DNA from: Phoenix dactylifera
Lineage: Eukaryota > Streptophyta > Magnoliopsida > Arecales > Arecaceae
Direction: 5' to 3'
Length of the DNA: 64,000 nt
Assembly (NCBI RefSeq): GCF_009389715.1
Contig: NC_052399.1
Coordinates: 28,963,146-29,027,145 of the forward strand
The first letter of the stretch is position 1, and every line of letters begins with the position of its first letter. Below the pieces are notes generated by a model. It did no database searches. It was not told where the DNA came from and saw nothing but the letters and a program-made list of their open reading frames with translations. Made by a program: the position numbers and the translations under genes. Below are positions 60,089-64,000 of this stretch, piece after piece.

Positions 60089-62050
60089 GTTAATTTCAAA
60101 ACTATGCCTGCATTAGTAGGCTCCATCATGCTAGGAGGAAAAATCAAGCGATTTCGTAATGGCAAAGCAGTAGCACAAGCAAATAGATAATAAAATACGT
60201 ATTCTCACTTAAGATGTACATCTAGAGGCATCATTGGGTCACTTTATAGGGATTGGAGTCTTGCTAAAGAATTATTATTATTATTACTATTAAGTATTAA
60301 TTATAGTATCAAACTAGTGTTCCTAAACTAAAACTCAGTGTTGGACCCAAATACATTGTTGATAAGGTATATATAGATATGTTTTGACTATAAATAGATT
60401 CCCATTTTTGGTTGATAGACTTCTCTAGTTTCTTGTGTTAAAAGAGGGCAAGAGTTTGACTGAGACATGCATATAAAAGATAAAAATATGTATTGATATG
60501 TGGACAGTAGCGACAATTTTTAGGAAAGGATGTGGAAATACGTGTGCAGGCCATTTGTCTAGGGAGTTTTCATTATAGCAGGGCAACCACTTGCATTAAT
60601 TATGGGCCCATTAAGTTGATACTAGTTTATAACAGCAGAGTAATACTTGGGTTTGTACATCCATTGAAGGTGTCCAAGAATGAAGCTATGAATTCTAAAG
60701 TGCAATTATCAAGTCCTGATTGCCTATGTTCTCCAAGACTCCCTTGTTGGTATCGTGGGAGACAATTGTACATTATCCTCCCAATTTCTTAAGCTCTAAA
60801 CACATGGAGAGGGTGAGAGATGAGTCATGCTTCTTTAAATTTCTAACATGAGGAGCAAGGGACCGAGATAGTAGAACATTTGCATGTGTATCAGTTTTAT
60901 AAAATATTTAAATACCATTTAGTAGTTTTATGGTCTCTCTTCTCTAATTCATCTCTTACGGTAGGGCCAGTCCGACTCTTAGATGATTGAGACGGTCGTC
61001 TAAAACTCCGGTTTAAAGTAGATCCATCGTAGAAAAGATAAAACAAAAAGAAAAAAAAAATTAGTAAGCTCGTCTCAGGTCAGCTCATTGCAGAAAAAAA
61101 TTTAAAGATTAAAAAAAAAAAAAACTCTCTCAGCGAATTCAGTGGGAGAGAGCGCGAGCGCACCTTATTTTTATTTATATATTTTTTTTTTTAAGGGCGA
61201 GGGGCTGGAAAGGAAGTAGGGAAACGAGGAGGAAACGAGTACTTCTACTCTCTCGGGGCCCGAATCCCAGCAGTCCTTTGGTAATGGGGCTGACCGTCGG
61301 TAATGTTACCGGTGGGTCCACTGCGGCGAGGCGGCAGTCCCCAGAAAAAAGGGAGAGCGCGGCGTAAAGCGGTCCGCGAGTTTCGAGGAGGTGAGGGGAC
61401 CGCCGCGCCGCAACCCATCTCCCGTACCGAAAAAGTCCCCATGGATTTGAAATGATATTACGAGTTTGCCACTGGCCGTATCACGAACGACGGCATCACC
61501 GGGAGTCGAGTCAGAGTTTTCTCGCCCGGCAAAAGCTGCACCTGCCACGTGGCTGGTCCTCTTTTTATCTCCAACTACGATACGTGCGGTCACCATTCCA
61601 CCACTCGTTGCCTGAGGCCCACTTTTCTTTTCCCCTCCTTTCTCTGTTTTTTTTTTTTTATGATCTTCCAGGCCGGTTGAGGATTCCAGTATCTATACAA
61701 TGTTTTTTTGCTATCTATCTTTAGTAATTTCAATTGTTATTATTTTTTTTTTTTTTGGTACTTTGGGAAAAATCGAGGTGGAGTCAGACGGCAGAGTGTC
61801 CGTTATAATAGTACAAGTCATACGGAGGAAGTAAAACCCAAACAAAATTTTATGTAGGAGATTGATAAATGATGACTAAGGACATGTTTTATCCATGAAT
61901 TAGCCTAATATAGAAGGTAATGAGCAGGGTGAATACCGCATGGAATCAAAATTTTTATTATTAGATTGCTTAAGAGACCAAGAATGTCAAAATATAAAGA
62001 TATCTAAATTGCCTCCGAGCATGAATATGCCGTCTCTCATCTCTCAGGAT
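60089..62050. other. Intergenic with a GC-rich patch
   Basis: Holds the 'agggcc' repeat fragment at 60963-61012 and a GC-rich patch at about 61230-61610. The patch has open frames on both strands (for example 61306-61596 on minus) without recognisable domains. It could be the promoter of an unannotated transcript or a repeat remnant. Confidence 0.4.
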
Positions 62051-62263
62051 GTTTGGGTTATATCTTTTGTGAAAAAAATAAATAATGTTCTATCTTTTGT
62101 GCAAAAGAATAATATATCTTTTTTTCATAATGTCAACTATTTGATCGCACCTCTCACAAATCCAAACTTTTTTAGTATAGATCTCGAAGGGGCTCTTTCA
62201 CAATTTAATAATTGATATTGCGAAAAAGGTGGATCGTTCCCTCATTCGAAAGATACAACCAGA
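62051..62263. mobile_element. MITE, about 213 bp, same family as 52862-53056
   Basis: The left end GTTTGGGTTATATCTTTTGT and the reverse complement of the right end TCTGGTTGTATCTTTCGAAT are imperfect inverted repeats and match the ends at 52862 and 53056. Inside, 'tatcttttgtgcaaaagaataat' repeats the end word. No target duplication could be fixed. Confidence 0.5.
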
Positions 62264-63437
62264 GCGGAAGATACAACTACTTCCCTTGTCTGACACTTTT
62301 ATCTGAGTTAGTTCAGAGAAAATTTTATCCCTAGCATACCGTGTGTGAATATTCAAATAGCTCCTAAGTGATCATACTACCGGCTTAAATGGTAAAACAA
62401 GATAATACATGATCTCGAGTAAGGATGAAAATGGTTTTTAAAAAATAAAAGTTGATGGAAATGATTCTAAAAAACCTTAATGCGTATAGTTTCAAATCAA
62501 TCAAGATATCAGGATATATCAACTCATATTGCCCTTAAAAACTAAGAGTTGAGGTTTCCATTGTGCACAGAGCCAAGTGCCTAAAACTAGTACAAACCAA
62601 TAACTATTCTAGATGTGAAAACTTGTTCTTTTGTATTTATTTGTGCTTTATATTGTGTTGATGTTGGGACTACTTACATGAAATTTATTGTCAAATTCAT
62701 AAATTTGCGTGTTTATATAAACATGCGTGCGTGCCCGAAAGTTTCTGCATTACTAAAGTTTTCTTGAATTAAATGGATACAAACTTATAATGAGTATTAT
62801 AAGCCTGCATTTACCATCACTGGAATCTAGTCTAGGTTCTATCGGAGATGACCATGAAAGCTACAACCAACTAACAAGCTCTAAATAGTCAGCGACAACA
62901 TTCAGTCTATAAATTTTGAGAGAGGCAACATTTCCATACAAGTAGAAGATAGAATTCAACAAGAACAAAGACATTCAGTCTGTAAAAATTTTGTTAGTTT
63001 CTAGCCTTTTGTTAATTTCAGTCAATTGACCTTTGGGTTGCTTGTACTTATCTACTAGAATTCAAGACAAATTAGTCACCAACACCTTAAATGCCTATTT
63101 GTGCGTGCACACGATTAGATTGTGATTAATTGGCCCAATAAAAAAGTCATACCTCAGTTTCTAAGACTTGTCCATGTAGGTAATCAAGGCTAAAGTCCAA
63201 ACATAGTGGTAATAGACTGGAAACAACCTTTAACTCGAGGTCTAAGAAGTCAATTTGATACCATTAGCCTTGTGGAATGGTTCGAGGCATGTGGACTTGT
63301 CCGGTTTCTTCGCCCGAATATTAGCATTTTAATAAATAACCCCCCCACAAAATATTTAATTATAGAATACATGAATTAAAAAAATACATTTTTAAATAAT
63401 TATTTAATTATTTTTTTCCATGGGAGACTAGAAGGCG
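62264..63437. other. Intergenic, AT-rich, no gene recognised
   Basis: No supportable gene or bounded element. A run of nine C (about 63341) is the only simple tract seen. Confidence 0.4.
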
Positions 63438-64000
63438 ATGCTTCCATTTATTTTAACCGGCTTCCGTCTCTTTCACGTCGCCGAAGCCAAAGCCGCAGAC
63501 CGGACGAAGAAGAAACCCCCCGAAATTTCCTTGCCGTCTTCTCCATTCCCGGTGAACTCTCCGGCTTCTCGACGCCACCGGAGCCCCGGCGAGCCACTGG
63601 CTCCTCCGGCCGCTCCTCCCCGTCCGTCGCCTTCCCGGACTTCCCTGCTTGGGGATCCCGCCGGAGCGGAGTAATCCTTGCTCTCGTCCAGCCGTGCAAT
63701 TTCGCCACCGGAGGTTGCAAAGTGTTGAGGAAGAGTATTCGAGGTGAATTTCCTCTAGTTGGTACTTCTTCCGGCGAGATTCTGGAATATTTCGGTGGTG
63801 TTCTTTGGAATCTGGGGTCTTGGAGCGAGTCGGATGAGTGAATTAGGGCTACGGCTTTGGACCAGGGGAAGTTAGGTGGGAGCTTATGAGGTGAGAGGAA
63901 GCTGCTGGAATAGTATATCTGGGCTTGTGAGGGTGAAGTTTCTTAATAGGGGAAAAAGATAGCCTTTTGATTGCTTTTGGCGAGCACATTGGGGAGGGGG
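63438..64000 (+). other. GC-rich start of a possible transcription unit leaving the window
   Basis: An abrupt change from AT-rich to GC-rich at about 63450. A 78-codon frame (63438-63674) is Pro/Ser/Arg-rich and not recognised. After it the sequence reads like a plant 5' leader (GA/GT-rich, many stops), continuing to the edge. It may be the 5' UTR of a gene or the start of a retroelement; sequence beyond 64000 is needed to tell. Confidence 0.3.

Noticed and set aside
61306-61596. 96-codon minus frame in a GC-rich patch
   Set aside because: No recognisable motif and no partner exon; most likely chance in GC-rich DNA.

Overview
This window is nuclear DNA of a flowering plant. All the gene models are typical plant genes: GT-AG introns up to 5.3 kb, a chloroplast transit peptide, a trihelix transcription factor, and TA/TG microsatellites. 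Miniature transposons lie inside introns and between genes. The retroelement types and GC-rich first exons suggest a monocot, quite possibly a palm, but I cannot prove the species from sequence alone.

Six protein genes are supported. (1) 1574-2173 (-): an intronless gene for a 199-residue single-pass membrane protein of unknown function. (2) 4749-15946 (+): ethanolamine kinase in 11 exons, 393 residues, the first step of the CDP-ethanolamine route to phosphatidylethanolamine. (3) 17318-20851 (-): chloroplast peroxiredoxin Q in 4 exons, 213 residues, convergent with the kinase. (4) 25956-29667 (-): a short COP1-interacting-protein-7-like protein in 4 exons, about 688 residues. (5) 37864-45546 (+): a conserved plant WD40/beta-propeller-like protein of unknown role in 8 exons, 477 residues, with a 5.3 kb first intron and two short upstream ORFs next to a telo-box. 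(6) 46830-47972 (-): an intronless SIP1/ASIL-type trihelix transcription factor of 380 residues, convergent with gene 5. These are independent housekeeping or regulatory genes; I see no cluster or shared pathway.

The rest is accessory DNA. Intron 1 of the kinase holds two Mutator-like miniature elements with target duplications (5750-6674, 6875-6994), and intron 9 holds a TA/TG microsatellite framed by a duplicated flank. An array of roughly 115-bp units lies at 3403-3800. Between peroxiredoxin Q and the CIP7-like gene are an old TRIM retroelement (21411-21839) and a 5'-truncated LINE (22379-23068) with a 12-bp target duplication. Long-TIR miniature elements lie at 35481-35934 and 56351-57714. 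A minus-strand SINE-like retroposon with a perfect 16-bp target duplication is at 54830-55172. Two members of one MITE family are at about 52862 and 62051. The right half (48-64 kb) is otherwise gene-poor; a GC-rich stretch at 63438-63675 may be the start of a transcription unit that leaves the window.

I found no gene cluster, CRISPR array, defence system or other clearly new biological system. The best leads are the uncharacterised but strongly plant-like WD protein, the shortened CIP7 relative, and several well-bounded mobile elements.
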